A stretch of DNA of 64,000 nt from the NCBI RefSeq assembly GCF_024679245.1, contig NC_090182.1:36164047-36228046 (forward strand), in the 5' to 3' direction. Under the pieces are notes generated by a model. The model searched no databases, was not told where the DNA came from, and saw nothing but the letters and a program-made list of their open reading frames with translations. This document shows, piece by piece, positions 36,995 to 47,491 of this stretch. A program made the translations under genes and the position numbers. The first letter of the stretch is position 1; each line of letters opens with the position of its first letter. Origin of the DNA: Pseudorasbora parva. Its lineage: Eukaryota; Chordata; Actinopteri; Cypriniformes; Gobionidae.

Positions 36995-37672
36995 AATTCT
37001 CACTATTAACTAGGTGCTTATTAGCATGTGTATTACTATATTGGCTGTTTATTAGTACTTATTAAGCACATATTAATGCCTTATTCTGCATGACCTTATT
37101 CTACACCCCTTAATCCTACACTATAACTAAACTTAAATGCTACAAAAACCACCTGACTAACTATTGAGCACAGTAGGTACGATTTTTAAAATAAAATATC
37201 CTAAAACCACTTGAACTGTTTGATATATTTTATGTAGTGTGCTTACATTATACCAAAAGTTCCCAACGATTTGTAAATCCAGAAAAAAATCTATTTTAAA
37301 TTATGGCTTGTCCCTTGTTATTATCGCCTATATATTATGTAATATCGGTGGTTTCCGCTTGTAAAAATCATGCTTGTAGAAATGCAGAATCACGCTGCTG
37401 TTGTGTCGTTCAGTGATGGGTGAAGATCATTCATTAGGGTACAAAAAAATGTAGAGAAACTGAATTCCATACATCTCTGGATGGTGAAAACAACATCTCC
37501 CATCATCACACTCTCCATCATAGTGCTATAAAGCTTCGCCTTTGTTATTGTTTTGAAAATGCGACCTCTCAAAAACGTACAGATTGTGCCTTTAATAAGC
37601 AGTAAATGCTGAGTTTATTGAGGAAAAATTATAGTTAATAGTGAATATGTTAACCATACTAAAGTGTTATCA
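36995..37672 (+). repeat. Dispersed repeat (CACTATTAACTAGGTGC), interrupted copy
   Basis: The left part (36995-37163) has TTCTCACTATTAACTAGGTG, TTATTAGCATGTGTATTACT and CATATTAATGCCTTATTCTG. The right part (37596-37672) has GAGTTTATTGAGG, ATAGTTAATAGTGAATATG and CTAAAGTGTTATC. The TTAA-type element 37168-37591 lies between. The inverted sibling at 38483-38712 is not interrupted, so it shows what the intact repeat looks like. Confidence 0.75.
37168..37591. mobile_element. Small TTAA-type element nested in the dispersed repeat
   Basis: The ends GCACAGTAGGTACGATTTTT and AAAAACGTACAGATTGTGCC are imperfect inverted repeats. TTAA follows on the right (37592-37595); the left has TTGA (37164-37167), one mismatch from TTAA. 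It is non-coding. Confidence 0.6.
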
Positions 37673-38482
37673 TAACCACAAACCTGATAATTCTGTCTCA
37701 AAATTAAATTAAATTAAATAGTATTTTATTTTATTAATAATTTTGTAGACTATTTTAACCTATTTTTTAAAAGTTGAATGCTTTTGTATAATTATTTATA
37801 AAAGAGGACAAAGTGAGTAGCATCTATTGATTGATTCATTTATTTATATATAAATATGTTTTTCAAATGACTTTTGACACTGGGCTATTGTCTATAGAAT
37901 GGTTATGTAATAACTAGCAAGGACCTCTATTTTATGACAGCGAACCTTATTACAATGTTTCTTACTGAAATTGTGCATTAGGTCACGTTATAGGTAAAAA
38001 CACAACGCTACATTTGTAACAGAATGAAATCTGTTTCCTGTCCTGCAGGGCAACACATTGAACTGGTTTTGTATTAAACCAGTGCCTGTAGATTTGGTAA
38101 AAGGAAATAACATCTGCAATCTTGCTCAAGGCTTTCTGCAGCACTCATTTGTTTTCATCATTCTTCATCAAACTAATATTGCCACCAAATAATCCAAAGG
38201 GCTCGGAAAAGAACTGTGCACACAGAAGGAAATTAAAAACTTTCTTTTTTTCATCTTCTTATGCATAATATTAAGCTTCACACTGTTCTAAAACAGAGCT
38301 GAATGAGACAAATGTTTTTTTTTTTTTTTTTTTTTTAAATCATATTGGATATAATGAAACAATTGGTTTATATCTGAGCGAGGCCTGTTTCACACTGTTT
38401 CAGGGGAAAATGCAGCTTTTACACTGGGGCTTCTGTTTAAAATGATTCATTTGTTACTACATGGAGTATAGATCTAGATTAG
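37673..38482. other. AT-rich intergenic DNA, no gene seen
   Basis: This is unique-looking AT-rich sequence with a poly-T run at 38315-38336. No motif or repeat end was recognised. Confidence 0.6.
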
Positions 38483-38712
38483 GGTCCAATTCAAATGTTA
38501 ATTAACTACTAACTATGACTTTTGCTTTAATAAACTCTTAATTACTGTTTATAATAGTTAGAGTAAGGTAGTTCTTAAGTTTAGGTATTGGGTAGGATTA
38601 AGGGGTGTCAAATATGGTCATAAAGAATAAGGCATTAATATGCACTTTATAAGTATTAAACAGACAATGCAAACAATGTGCATGCTAATAAGCAACTAGT
38701 TAATCGTGATAA
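38483..38712 (-). repeat. Dispersed repeat, inverted sibling of 36995-37672
   Basis: On the minus strand it has GCTTATTAGCATGCAC, TTAATGCCTTATTCTTTATG, CACCCCTTAATCCTACCCAA and AGTAATTAAGAGTTTATT, in the order seen in the copy at 36995-37672. Confidence 0.75.
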
Positions 38713-38930
38713 CATATGAACTAATTTTTCAGATTCAGTCAGATTTACTGAATAAAAAGTGTTTTATGCATCACTGTGGGACTTGCATTAAAGAAACACT
38801 CCACCGTTTATGTGCTTGCCCTTAATATAGTCCCAAGTCAATATCTGCCTAGGAAATCGCCTAGTCTTAATCTGCATCGCTATATGTAGTATAATTTGTA
38901 AATATTCAGGCCACAAGAAGTAATTAGGTG

Positions 38931-38935
<5 letters not shown>

Positions 38936-38981
<46 letters not shown>

Positions 38982-38983
38982 GG
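38936..38983. repeat. (GT)n followed by a 17-base G run
   Basis: About 14 GT units are followed directly by a G homopolymer (38967-38983). The minus-strand proline/histidine frame over it is an artefact. Confidence 0.95.
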
Positions 38984-39805
38984 TCTTAAACAACGGATGC
39001 ACTGAGACAAAAATGCATTTGCCCACATATCTAAATGTAGGAAAGATGTTGAATAAACCCTATTTCTAACAATGGTGGAGGTTCCTTCAAGCCTGACTTT
39101 TTTTTTTCTTTTCTTCAAACAGTCAATAAGGATTACTCGCTATTTTTTATTGCTTAATAAAATTATGCATTGCATAGATTTACAGAGCATTTTCTTGATT
39201 TTCAGCTATGTTCAGCAGGTCTTAGGCTGATACCTTGCTTGAAGAGAAGTTATGGAAGAAGAATAGATCTTCACTACAAAGGGGCCCTGCAAAGTCGACC
39301 ATGTCCAAATGCAGCTTTGATAGACTTTGTGGCAAGAGAATTTCAACTGTGTAATTTCCTCAGAAGCAGTTTTTTTTTTTTTTTTGGTGCAACTTTCTGA
39401 TTTTCTAGGGAGTGGGAACAAGCTGGTATGAAATGGGATTAGTATTAGAGACAATTTCTCTGACAAAGCCATTCACTTTCTTGATCTGTCGGAGTTGGCG
39501 CTAGCTCAGGGATGAGGCTCATATAGACCGATGTGATAAAGAGCTCCCCATCTTGTCTGCTTTTGTCCTGCATTCCACAGGCAAACGCAAGGAGCTTTCT
39601 AAAGGTCATTTTATCGACTGAACACAACTCCATTTTGAGAAGAGGGAAGAAACTAGCTCCTTGGCTTTGTGTGGGGAAAAAAAATCTCATGGTTTCACAG
39701 TAAAGATGTTATGTCTTAACAAATCAATAATTGGAAGTGTTAATAATTTTGCACCTTTCAAAGGCTTGACTTGTATGCCTATGTGTGCCTATCTGTGTGC
39801 CTTAA
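38984..39805. other. Intergenic DNA, few repeats, no gene proved
   Basis: 39160-39700 is close to balanced composition and free of recognisable repeats, unlike most of the window. Short frames on both strands (39170-39400 plus; 39212-39472 and 39445-39690 minus) have no domain. It might be conserved non-coding DNA, but this cannot be told from one sequence. Confidence 0.4.
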
Positions 39806-39808
39806 CGA

Positions 39809-39874
<66 letters not shown>

Positions 39875-39899
39875 ACGTGAATGTGTACGTGTGTACGTA

Positions 39900-39961
<62 letters not shown>

Positions 39962-40046
39962 TACGTGTGTGTGTGTGTGTACGTGTCTGTGTGTACATGT
40001 GTACGTGTGTGCGTGTGTGTGTTTGTGTGTGTGTGTGCGTGTGTGC
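39806..40046. repeat. (AT)n(GT)n compound microsatellite
   Basis: About 11 AT units, then GT runs with ACGTGTGTACGTATG-type interruptions up to the gypsy LTR. Confidence 0.96.
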
Positions 40047-40476
40047 GGTATGCGGCATGCTCTCATTTTCCAGCAGGATCGGTAGTGTTACCTGTGCACA
40101 GATTTTGCTCTGCTACTCTCACGGAGGATCACTCTGCTCTCTTCTCGGAGGATTGCTCTGCTCTGTTCTCAGAGGATCGGTCTGCTCTGTTCCCAGAGGA
40201 TAAGTCCTGAGAGTGTCTCCTGAGCTTCTCTGTTTCGGCTGTGGATCTAGCCTGACTTCTCACCTAGAGGTTCAGCACACTCGCGGGATTCGTCACTTCA
40301 CCAGCAGTCTTCACACACGGTTGCACAGACTCAGAGATCTGGGTTGTCCCTTGGGTTCCTGCGCTCCAGTATTAGCGACGACATCACAAAATCTTCATCT
40401 GACTCTTATTACTACTCTTGCATTACCAATAAAGATAATTGTTCACTTGCTCTTGAATCCTGAGAGAACCTTGACA
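40047..40476 (+). repeat. Gypsy 5' LTR
   Basis: Contains CTCTGCTACTCTCAC, GAGATCTGGGTTGTCC, TTCCTGCGCT and TAGCGACGA, all present again in the 3' copy (43040-43195). A polyadenylation signal AATAAAG lies at 40428. The end is placed at TTGACA (40471-40476), directly before GAACGATCTGACC, which would be the primer-binding region. The 5' boundary merges with the GT microsatellite and is uncertain. Three imperfect 29-30-bp units with GGATCNNTCTGCTCT (40120-40200) form a short internal repeat. Confidence 0.75.
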
Positions 40477-40538
40477 GAACGATCTGACCAACAATTTGAT
40501 TCCGTGAGTGCACCAGAGTTATCCAACTTCCTGTCTCG

Positions 40539-41345
40539 ATGTGTCAACCGTACAACCGTATGGACCAACAGGAGGAGCAGATGGCCGCTACTGGCTGGGC
40601 AGTTCAAGCACTGGTAGCACAGGTGTCCGAGCTCACCCAACAGCTACAAAGTCCTCATGTGCCCGCTGCGCCACCCATGCCGCCTCTTCCTCCCACTCCA
40701 TCATCCGGGGAGAGCCCCCACGAACCATGACTACCCACCAAGTTTTCACTGTTCTTCTCGCTTCAGCCCATCACATTTACTTCTGAAGTTTCCATGGTGG
40801 CCTTCATGTTGACGCTGCTTACTGAACGGGCGACTCAGTGGGGAATGGCGGTGTGGGAGAACCACTTACCATGCTATTTCTCATTCCAGACACTTCAAGA
40901 GGAGATGCGGAGAGTGTTCGACCGGGCGGTGACCGGACGAGAGGCCGGCCAACCTAGTTCTGTCGGATCTTCACCCAAGGAGGCAGATCCATATCGGACT
41001 ATTCCATTGAGTTCCGAACACTCACTGCCTAATGCAAATGGAACGGGGAGGCGCAGTGGGACATGTTCCTGCAAGGGTTGGCTGACCGTGTCCAGGAGGA
41101 GATCCTTAGGAGTGGATGCTCGTCTTTATCATGCAGAATTATGGGTTCGTCAGCCCAGAGTCCCGATTCGGCAGGAGCGTCTGCTGGGCACCAGCAGTGA
41201 CACGCTCAGCCCGGACTTCCATCATGAACCCATGCAGGTGGGTGGGGCCTGGCTTTCCCGGGAGGAGAGACAATGACGGAGATCAAGAGAACTTTGTATG
41301 TACTCTGGTGGTGATAATCATTTTCTGAATGAGTGCCCGGTAAAA
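40539..41345 (+). pseudogene. Gypsy gag remnant
   Basis: The N-terminal piece (frame 40539-40730) has a heptad-like helix (VQALVAQVSELTQQLQ) and a proline-rich tail typical of this clade's gag. The capsid region (about 40790-41270) changes frame several times; LLTERATQWGMAVWEN is recognisable. Near 41295-41335 the frame LCMYSGGDNHFLNECP looks like a zinc knuckle (CxxCxxxxHxxxxC) whose second Cys is replaced by Ser. Non-functional. Confidence 0.75.
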
Positions 41346-41762
41346 GATCAAGCTCTGTAGTAAGTATGAGGCTACTATTGGGTGGGATCTCCATGAAGAA
41401 GTCTTCATCATCATCAACTGTCCTTCCGGTTAGACTCCAGTGGGTAACCAGATCTCTCCACTGTCAGGCACTTTTGGACTCCAGGGCTGAGGGAAACTTC
41501 ATCGACACTGAGATCGTTCACCAGTGGGGGATACCTCTCACGTCACTCATCAGCCAAATTTCTGTCAACGCACTCTTCGGCCAAGAACTACCCCGCATCA
41601 CTAACTATTGTGTCTCTGGTTATCTCAGGTAACCACACTGAGAAGAGATCAGTTTTTGTTATGGACTCTCCACAGGTGTTGAGGCACCCTTGGCTGGTGA
41701 GGCACTGTCCACAGGTGGACTGGGGACAGAGTGCGATCCTGGCATGGAGCAATAAGTGTTAA
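41346..41762 (+). pseudogene. Gypsy protease remnant
   Basis: The frame reads VRLQWVTRSLHCQALLDSRA then EGNFID. The aspartic-protease active triad DSG/DTG is changed to DSR, which should abolish activity. A stop at 41630 and a frame change follow; MDSPQVLRHPWLVRHCPQVD in another frame near 41658-41720 is the downstream part. Confidence 0.75.
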
Positions 41763-41792
41763 GCCTCTTGTCTTATTTCTGCCTGTCCGTCT

Positions 41793-42544
41793 GTGTTTAA
41801 TGTTGTTTTACAGGAGGAGTCTGTGAATTTGTCTAACGTGCCTGTTGAGTACCTTGACCTGAAGGAAAGTCCAAGTAAGTCCAGTAAGTCCCATGCTGCT
41901 TCTCTACCTCCGCATCGTCCCTACGACTGTGCTATAGATTTAAAGCCAGGTTATACTCTCTCTCAGGTACTCCAACCGCTGTCTGTTCCTTCGAGACCCT
42001 GGTCCCACATAGCACTAGATTTTGTAGCCGCTCTCCCACCCTCCCAGGGCAAGAAAGTGGTTTTAACCATCGTGGATCGGTTCTTGAACGTAACTCATTT
42101 CATTCCCATGGCCAAATTACTTTCTACCAAGGAGACAGCGGTGGCTGTCATAGATCACGTCTTTCGCTTACATGGCCTCCCGATAGATGTGGTCTCTGAC
42201 AGGGGCCCCAATTTGTGTCCAAATTCGGGCGTGAGTTTTGTAGATTGCTGGGGGCGACAGTTAGTCTATCTTCGGGTTTCCATCTCCAGAGCAATGGGCA
42301 GACAGAGCGAGCCAATCAAGATCTCGAGAGAGTGTTGCGATGTATGGTTGCCAAGAATCCTTCCTCCTGGAGCCAACAACTCTCTATGGTGGAGTATGTA
42401 CACAATTCATTACCAGTGTCATCCACGGGTCTCACTCCGCTTGAAGGTAGTACAGAGTACCAGCCACTAATTTTTCCAGGTCGGAATCCGAAGCTTCGGC
42501 CCCCTCTGCTCACGGTTTCATCCAGAGGTGTCGTCTCACATTAA
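41793..42544 (+). pseudogene. Gypsy RT entry fused to integrase core
   Basis: The first frame starts NLSNVPVEYLDLKE, the usual entry to the RT region, then jumps at about 41950 to the integrase catalytic core: ALDFVAALP (first Asp), TIVDRF, HGLPIDVVSDRGP (second Asp). A frame change near 42215-42230 moves the rest to the frame ending at 42544, with NGQTERANQDLE carrying the catalytic Glu and WSQQLSMVEYVHNSLP. The DDE residues all survive but in two frames. RT and RNase H are absent. Confidence 0.85.
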
Positions 42545-42559
42545 CCAGAGCCCGCGAGG

Positions 42560-43015
42560 GTAAGGCCGGATACCACCGGCCAAAGCCTGCCGGTTACGTC
42601 GTTGGTCAAAAAGTGTGGCTTTCTACTAAGAACATTCTGATCCGCGCCGTTAGCAATAAGTTAGCTCCCAAATTTATTGGCCCGTTTACTGTCACCAAAA
42701 TCATTAATCCGGTGGCAGTTTGCCTTAAACTTCCTCCAATGAACAGGAAGGTCCATTCCGTATTCCATGTCTCCAAATTAAAGCCTGTGTTTCATTCACC
42801 CATTAATCCACCTGTTCCTCCACCACCACGGCTCGTAGATGGGGAACCTACGTATTCGGTAAATCGTATTCTTTAGTCGAGACGGAGGGGACGCAGATTT
42901 CAGTACTTGGTGGACTGGGAAGGTTATGGCCCGGAGGAGAGAAGATAGGTTCCTGCTAGGGACATTCTGGATCACTCCCTTATTGATGATTTCAATCAAC
43001 GGATAAGCTCTTCAG
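42560..43015 (+). pseudogene. Gypsy integrase C-terminal region and chromodomain
   Basis: The frame reads KLAPKFIGPFTVTKIINPVA and VHSVFHVSKLKPVFHSP, the GPY/F-type C-terminal module, and ends at TAG 42874. In the same frame beyond the stop comes RRGRRFQYLVDWEGYGPEE, the core of a chromodomain with its aromatic residues (Tyr, Trp, Tyr), then another stop and VPARDILDHSLIDDF. This identifies the clade as chromoviruses. Confidence 0.88.
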
Positions 43016-43039
43016 GACTCCTTTTGTCCCGGTGTGTGT

Positions 43040-43195
43040 GTGTGTGGCTTGCTCTCATTCTCTAGTGGGATCAATGGGTGTTACATGTGCACGGATTACG
43101 CTCTGCTACTCTCACAGAGGACCGCTCTCGGACTAGGAGATCTGGGTTGTCCATTGGTTTCCTGCGCTGTCAGTGTTAGCGACGAAAACTTACAC
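43040..43195 (+). repeat. Gypsy 3' LTR, truncated
   Basis: Shares TTGCTCTCATTCTC, GTTACATGTGCACGGATT, GCTCTGCTACTCTCAC, GATCTGGGTTGTCC and GTTAGCGACGA with the 5' LTR, but lacks the central GGATC repeats and everything after the GCGACGA word, including AATAAA. Confidence 0.8.
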
Positions 43196-43199
43196 CAAT

Positions 43200-44841
43200 G
43201 AAATCCTGTTCACCAGTATAAGTATAAAACAATCTAAACAAAATTATTATTTAATGTGGTGACATTCAGTAGATATGGTTATGTGAACATTTAATTAGAA
43301 ATACCATAATAAAACAAGTTGCATTGCTAAATAACATTAAAAAAAAGAATATCAACAAAAGGAACTGAATGCCACACAGTATTAATTTTTTTATTTTTAT
43401 ATTGTCACCCCAACCAAAACTTTTTGTGGTCTTAAAGCAACATTTTATCCATATATCAAGTGCCCAGTTCTTTATTAAGCTTCTTCCTATAGCTCAAAAA
43501 AACTCCCCACTGGAAGTGTTTCAGGACAAGCACGGCGGACACAACTCGAGTCACTTTGAGCTTTTATTGCACACACACACACAATAATCCACAAACTAGG
43601 TATCACTATGCTAGCCTATCAGCTGGATACTTGTGACACTATTTAGCTCATTAGTTCGCTAGTTATATAGTTATATTAATGAAATAAAACAATCATGTGA
43701 TGTTCATTTTTGATCTGAACTAGCAATGCCAGCTTATAAAACACTCACCGGCAAGGTGTACCATACCTGACTATCGATGGAATGAAATGAAACTTAAAGG
43801 CAACGTTGGCGCACTGTGACTAATTAAGTATATATGGACACATAGTCTGGTGACCAGGAAAGATAATGAAACAACCCTGTAACCTAGCAAGATTATAACA
43901 TATATGAAATTTAACATGAATGCCTGCATTTGGAATTAATGCGATTGATGTACAAATGTACTAAATTACACTAATTTCCACAAATACACCAGAACATAAT
44001 AGTATTCATGAATAGTTAAATATATCTCCATATATATATAAACAATATCTACAACTTCTGGAAAGTTCTACATCAAGTCTAATAAAATTGTTTTACAGTA
44101 ATATTGCAAACATTTATTTTAAATGTAAAGTGTGGTATTAACAATGCTGAGATCAAGGGTTAATTTCCCAGGTATCATAAATAGTGGTAAAATATCTACC
44201 GATTGAATAAATGTGAGTAGTTAATTGGTAATAAATTGCCAAATAAATGGCAAAATATTAAAAGCTTCAGGAATAGGCTGCTTAATATTACACTGAGTTA
44301 TATTAAAGTTGCTTACAAATAATTTTAAGATTTAACTTGTTTTATGAAGCAGCCTCATGTAATGTATGTATTATTTGTTTTATTTATTTGTATGGCAGAA
44401 CTCTTATCAGTTGTCTTGTTGCTCATTTGTCAATGTTGCTGTTAGAGGTCTATCTTCACCAGATACACAGCTGTTGGCCTTTATCTGTGCACCAGATGAT
44501 AAGCCAATTGGATCGATGGATGAAAAAAAAGTGCATGTGAATGAGGCTGAAATCCGATTTAAGGCTTTGACCTGATTGCTGATATAAGTGATACGTCTAA
44601 TGAGGTGCCAGAGCAGCGTTGGGTTATTTCAAAGGTGTTCTGTTCTGTTTCCTCCACAGTCATTCTCTGAAATAATTTGCAAGAGCATATGAAATATAAA
44701 CGCATGATAGTGGCATAGCCACCAATAAATACATGATGAATGTTGTGTATAGAGCCTTCATTACTTACAGTACTCAACAGCTCATGCCAGCTGTCGTGCA
44801 GCACTCAGAGTTTTTTTTTTTTTTTGCCTTTTCAAGAGTCC
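43200..44841. other. AT-rich intergenic DNA, no gene seen
   Basis: There is a short CA run at 43571-43584 and scattered A/T tracts. The frames at 43369-43587, 44337-44540 and 44366-44575 have no domains. Confidence 0.6.
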
Positions 44842-44845
44842 TTAA

Positions 44846-45272
44846 AGCTACACTGTGTAATTTTTTAGTTTATTCTAAGCTAAAAACACTTCGTTCTTTC
44901 ACAAATATATGTGCTAATTAATGTATATTTACTTCTTTCAAGTAGTAAAGTATTCTCGTAAGTTTTTAATATGCCATCGAAAATACATACAAGTGAGGGG
45001 TTCGAATGCGGGTCGCCATGTTGCCCCTCCATCTTGAAAGTACATTAGCCAAAGAAGGACATACCCGTAAATTCAAGCTTCGCTTTTCGCGTTTTAACAC
45101 TCGATGGCAGTCATGAACCAGGTCGAACTTGAAGCCATGTTAATCTTGGACAAAATAGGTCACCATAGGAGTTAAAACGAAATCGGAATTGAGAGGAACA
45201 GAAACTAATATTCACTGGATTGTCATACATCTTTTCACTGCTAGATGGGGGAAAATTTCACACAGTGTAGCT
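44846..45272. mobile_element. TTAA-flanked MITE (AGCTACACTGTGT TIRs)
   Basis: The ends AGCTACACTGTGTAATTTTT and GAAAATTTCACACAGTGTAGC(T) are inverted repeats, with TTAA outside each end (44842-44845 and 45273-45276). The interior is GC-richer (GTTCGAATGCGGGTCGCCAT). It is non-coding. Confidence 0.85.
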
Positions 45273-45488
45273 TTAAGGCGAGACACTAGAGGAGAATAGG
45301 GATTTATTTATTTGTTTTTAATATATTTTAAGATTTAAGATTTTAATATTTACGAAGTTATCACTATGAAAAGTCTTCAGTTTATTTCTGGAATAAACAT
45401 AAGACAGAAGCAATATTACAAGTTTTGTGTAAAAAACAATGATTTCATATGCAAATTAGGCCTTATAAATATACTCCCATTTGCATAC

Positions 45489-45794
45489 TGTCACATGTCT
45501 ATCTGTCTGTTGCCACCGTCATCCCTCACTAGTTTAATTTAGCCCTGTTATGTTAATTAGTCTTTATCTGTATCACCTGCCCCTCTCGTTATCCTCCTCA
45601 TCAGTGTGTGTATTTAGTTCCTCTGTGTTCACTCTGTCTTTGTCCGTCGTCGTCAGTACACCCATCTTTGTACCTGTTCTGATGAAAGTCTGTTACCAGT
45701 GGTGAAGTTCCATTAAAGTGTTTGTTAACTAAAGTCATCTTCATTGTCCTTCTTCATCTTCTTCGTTCATTATCATCACCACTGGGGCCCTACA
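45489..45794 (+). mobile_element. Solo LTR with 5-bp TSD CATAC
   Basis: Begins TGTCACATGTC and ends GGGGCCCTACA, giving the TG...CA of retroviral-type LTRs. CATAC is duplicated on both sides (45484-45488 and 45795-45799). GTGTATTTAGTTCC is a TATA-like word near 45606 and ATTAAAGTG near 45712 a possible polyadenylation signal, in the correct order for plus orientation. No internal domain is attached. Confidence 0.85.
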
Positions 45795-45999
45795 CATACA
45801 TTTCCAGAAATAAAATCTGGCAATTGAAAAGGACCAGGTTTAACATTCTTGGTTCTATTTGTTAACATGTTAGATGGAAGGGCTTTAGGATATTCTGGAT
45901 ATCTTATTTAGTGCTTTAGTAAATGAGAGAATACTGTCAATAACCATACATGTTTTTGGGAGTAAAATATAGTATACTCAGGATAGTAATGATATATCA

Positions 46000-46195
46000 A
46001 CAACCCTCAAAAAACAATATATTGATTACTTAAACTATTAATCATATATAATCTTTATTAGTTGCTGATGCAGTGATCATTAATAAATGGTTTAATTCTT
46101 TATGAATCATAAATTAACTTGTGATTATCTGTGCATTAGTTAAGTGTGAATTAATGTATATTAGTGCACCCGTATTGTAAAGTGTTACCAACATA
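46000..46195. repeat. Dispersed repeat (GTGCATTAG...GTATATTAGTGCAC)
   Basis: TTGTGATTATCTGTGCATTAG and ATTAATGTATATTAGTGCAC near 46118-46170 recur as GTGATTACCTGTGCATTAGC and TTAATGCATATTAGTACACT at 60750-60800. Confidence 0.6.
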
Positions 46196-46273
46196 ATGTA
46201 TTATGCCGGTTCAGAAATTGGATTGTGTCAAAAATATCCAGCTATGATATTACAAATGCTCACAAAATGTAAG

Positions 46274-46647
46274 TGTGGCAAGCAGCGGGGCGAGGGACCG
46301 CGAGAGCGGGCCGGTGATGAGCGGTAATAAGTGCCAGCTGCGCGACACACCGGTCTCGTCTCGCGGCCGAGTGACGGGAGCATAAAAGGAGGAGCGAAGG
46401 CAGCGGAAGAGGAGAGAGGACCAGGCCTGGATTTTATGTTATGTTTTGTTTACGGTTTTATGTGTGTGTGGGCAGTCGTCCGTGAGGGCCTGCCCGTGTT
46501 TTATTATGTGTGTGTATGTGCGGGCAGTCGTCCATGAGGGGCTGCCCGCGGTTTAATTTCGTTTTGTTTATTTATTTTCAAATTAAAAAGTTTGTTGAAT
46601 GTTCGCCGGTTCCCACCTCCTTCCTTCCATTAACGAACCCCATTACA
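46274..46647 (+). mobile_element. Solo LTR with 5-bp TSD GTAAG
   Basis: Begins TGTGGCAAGCAGC and ends CCCCATTACA. GTAAG is duplicated on both sides (46269-46273 and 46648-46652). GGGAGCATAAAAGGAGG near 46378 is a TATA box. Downstream, GGGCAGTCGTCCGTGAGGG and GGGCAGTCGTCCATGAGGG form a repeated pair, and AATTAAAAAG near 46580 may be the polyadenylation signal. It is far more GC-rich than its flanks and sharply bounded, so it is probably young. The 68-codon frame 46331-46537 lies inside it and is unlikely to code. Confidence 0.9.
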
Positions 46648-47491
46648 GTAAGACATTGTGCCAAAAAATTGCTTGTATGAGATAACGTGATATAATTTAA
46701 CAGTATCTCAAATGAGCAAGATAGCTGTTTCCACAAATTTGAGCCTGAGTGCAAACTTATTGCTTTTATACAAACATCCAATATTTGTAATTTACCAATT
46801 CAGATGCATCTTCCATATCAGCTCTGCAGTGCAAAGATGAATCATGTAATTAATTATTTCATTTGATTGGTAATATCTCTATATAGTGTCTTTTTCAAAT
46901 TATATTTCATAAGTCATTAAAAAATAAGTAATTTCTCAGGCAGTAATGTGGATCTTTATGAATTTAAGTAGTGCTGGTCTTGTCTTGGTCTCAACCCCTC
47001 AAAGTCTTGTCTTGATCTCGACACACATTGTTATTGGTCTCAGATTAGGCGATCTTCCCTAGCAGCGCTAAAAAAATATTTCAGTCTAAATGAGTTTTAT
47101 GTATTTGAATTATATTAGAATTGTCAATTCATTTGGATTAAATAGTTTTAACAGAAACAAAATAATAAAATTAATGTGATTCATATTTGTCAGGCATACA
47201 TAAAATAAATAGATACGTTTTATGCAATCGTACACAGCAAAATGCTCATGAAAAACGATCACATGCCTAGTCCACACTACTGAGATAAAGTACCATTGAA
47301 TAGTGAATAGTTTTTAAAGCGGTTATCAGCAAGTTACCAATGATTCTGATGATTGAGTTGGTGACGCAGGTCTAAGAGCACAGGCTACAGGAAATATGCT
47401 TATTATGACTAGCTACTGTTATTAATTTATTGTAGTTTATTGTGCATGCAGACTATATTTTAAGTTGTTAGGTGAAATGTATACGTTTATA

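Larger units (their letters stand above)
40047..43195 (+). mobile_element. Ty3/gypsy chromovirus remnant lacking RT and RNase H
   Basis: Order: 5' LTR, gag debris, protease, the first few codons of the RT region, integrase, chromodomain, truncated 3' LTR. About 2 kb normally holding RT and RNase H is gone: the RT entry sequence PHRPYDCAIDL joins almost directly to LQPLSVPSRPWSHIALDFV of the integrase. All ORFs carry frameshifts or stops. The chromodomain, which in this clade steers integration toward marked chromatin, is present but has two stop codons around it. Confidence 0.9.

Noticed and set aside
38936..38983. Poly-proline/histidine minus-strand protein start
   Set aside because: Translation of (GT)n(G)n.
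39661..40210. 180-codon plus and 95-codon minus frames across the GT tract
   Set aside because: Microsatellite translation; the downstream Ser/Ala/Leu-rich part ([12 protein letters not shown]) is the short repeat inside the gypsy LTR.
44995..45020. tRNA-like B-box word GGTTCGAATGC
   Set aside because: No A box at proper distance and no cloverleaf can be formed; it is part of the TTAA MITE.
46331..46537. 68-codon frame as a small gene
   Set aside because: Entirely inside a solo LTR with clear TSDs and over a GT-rich leader.
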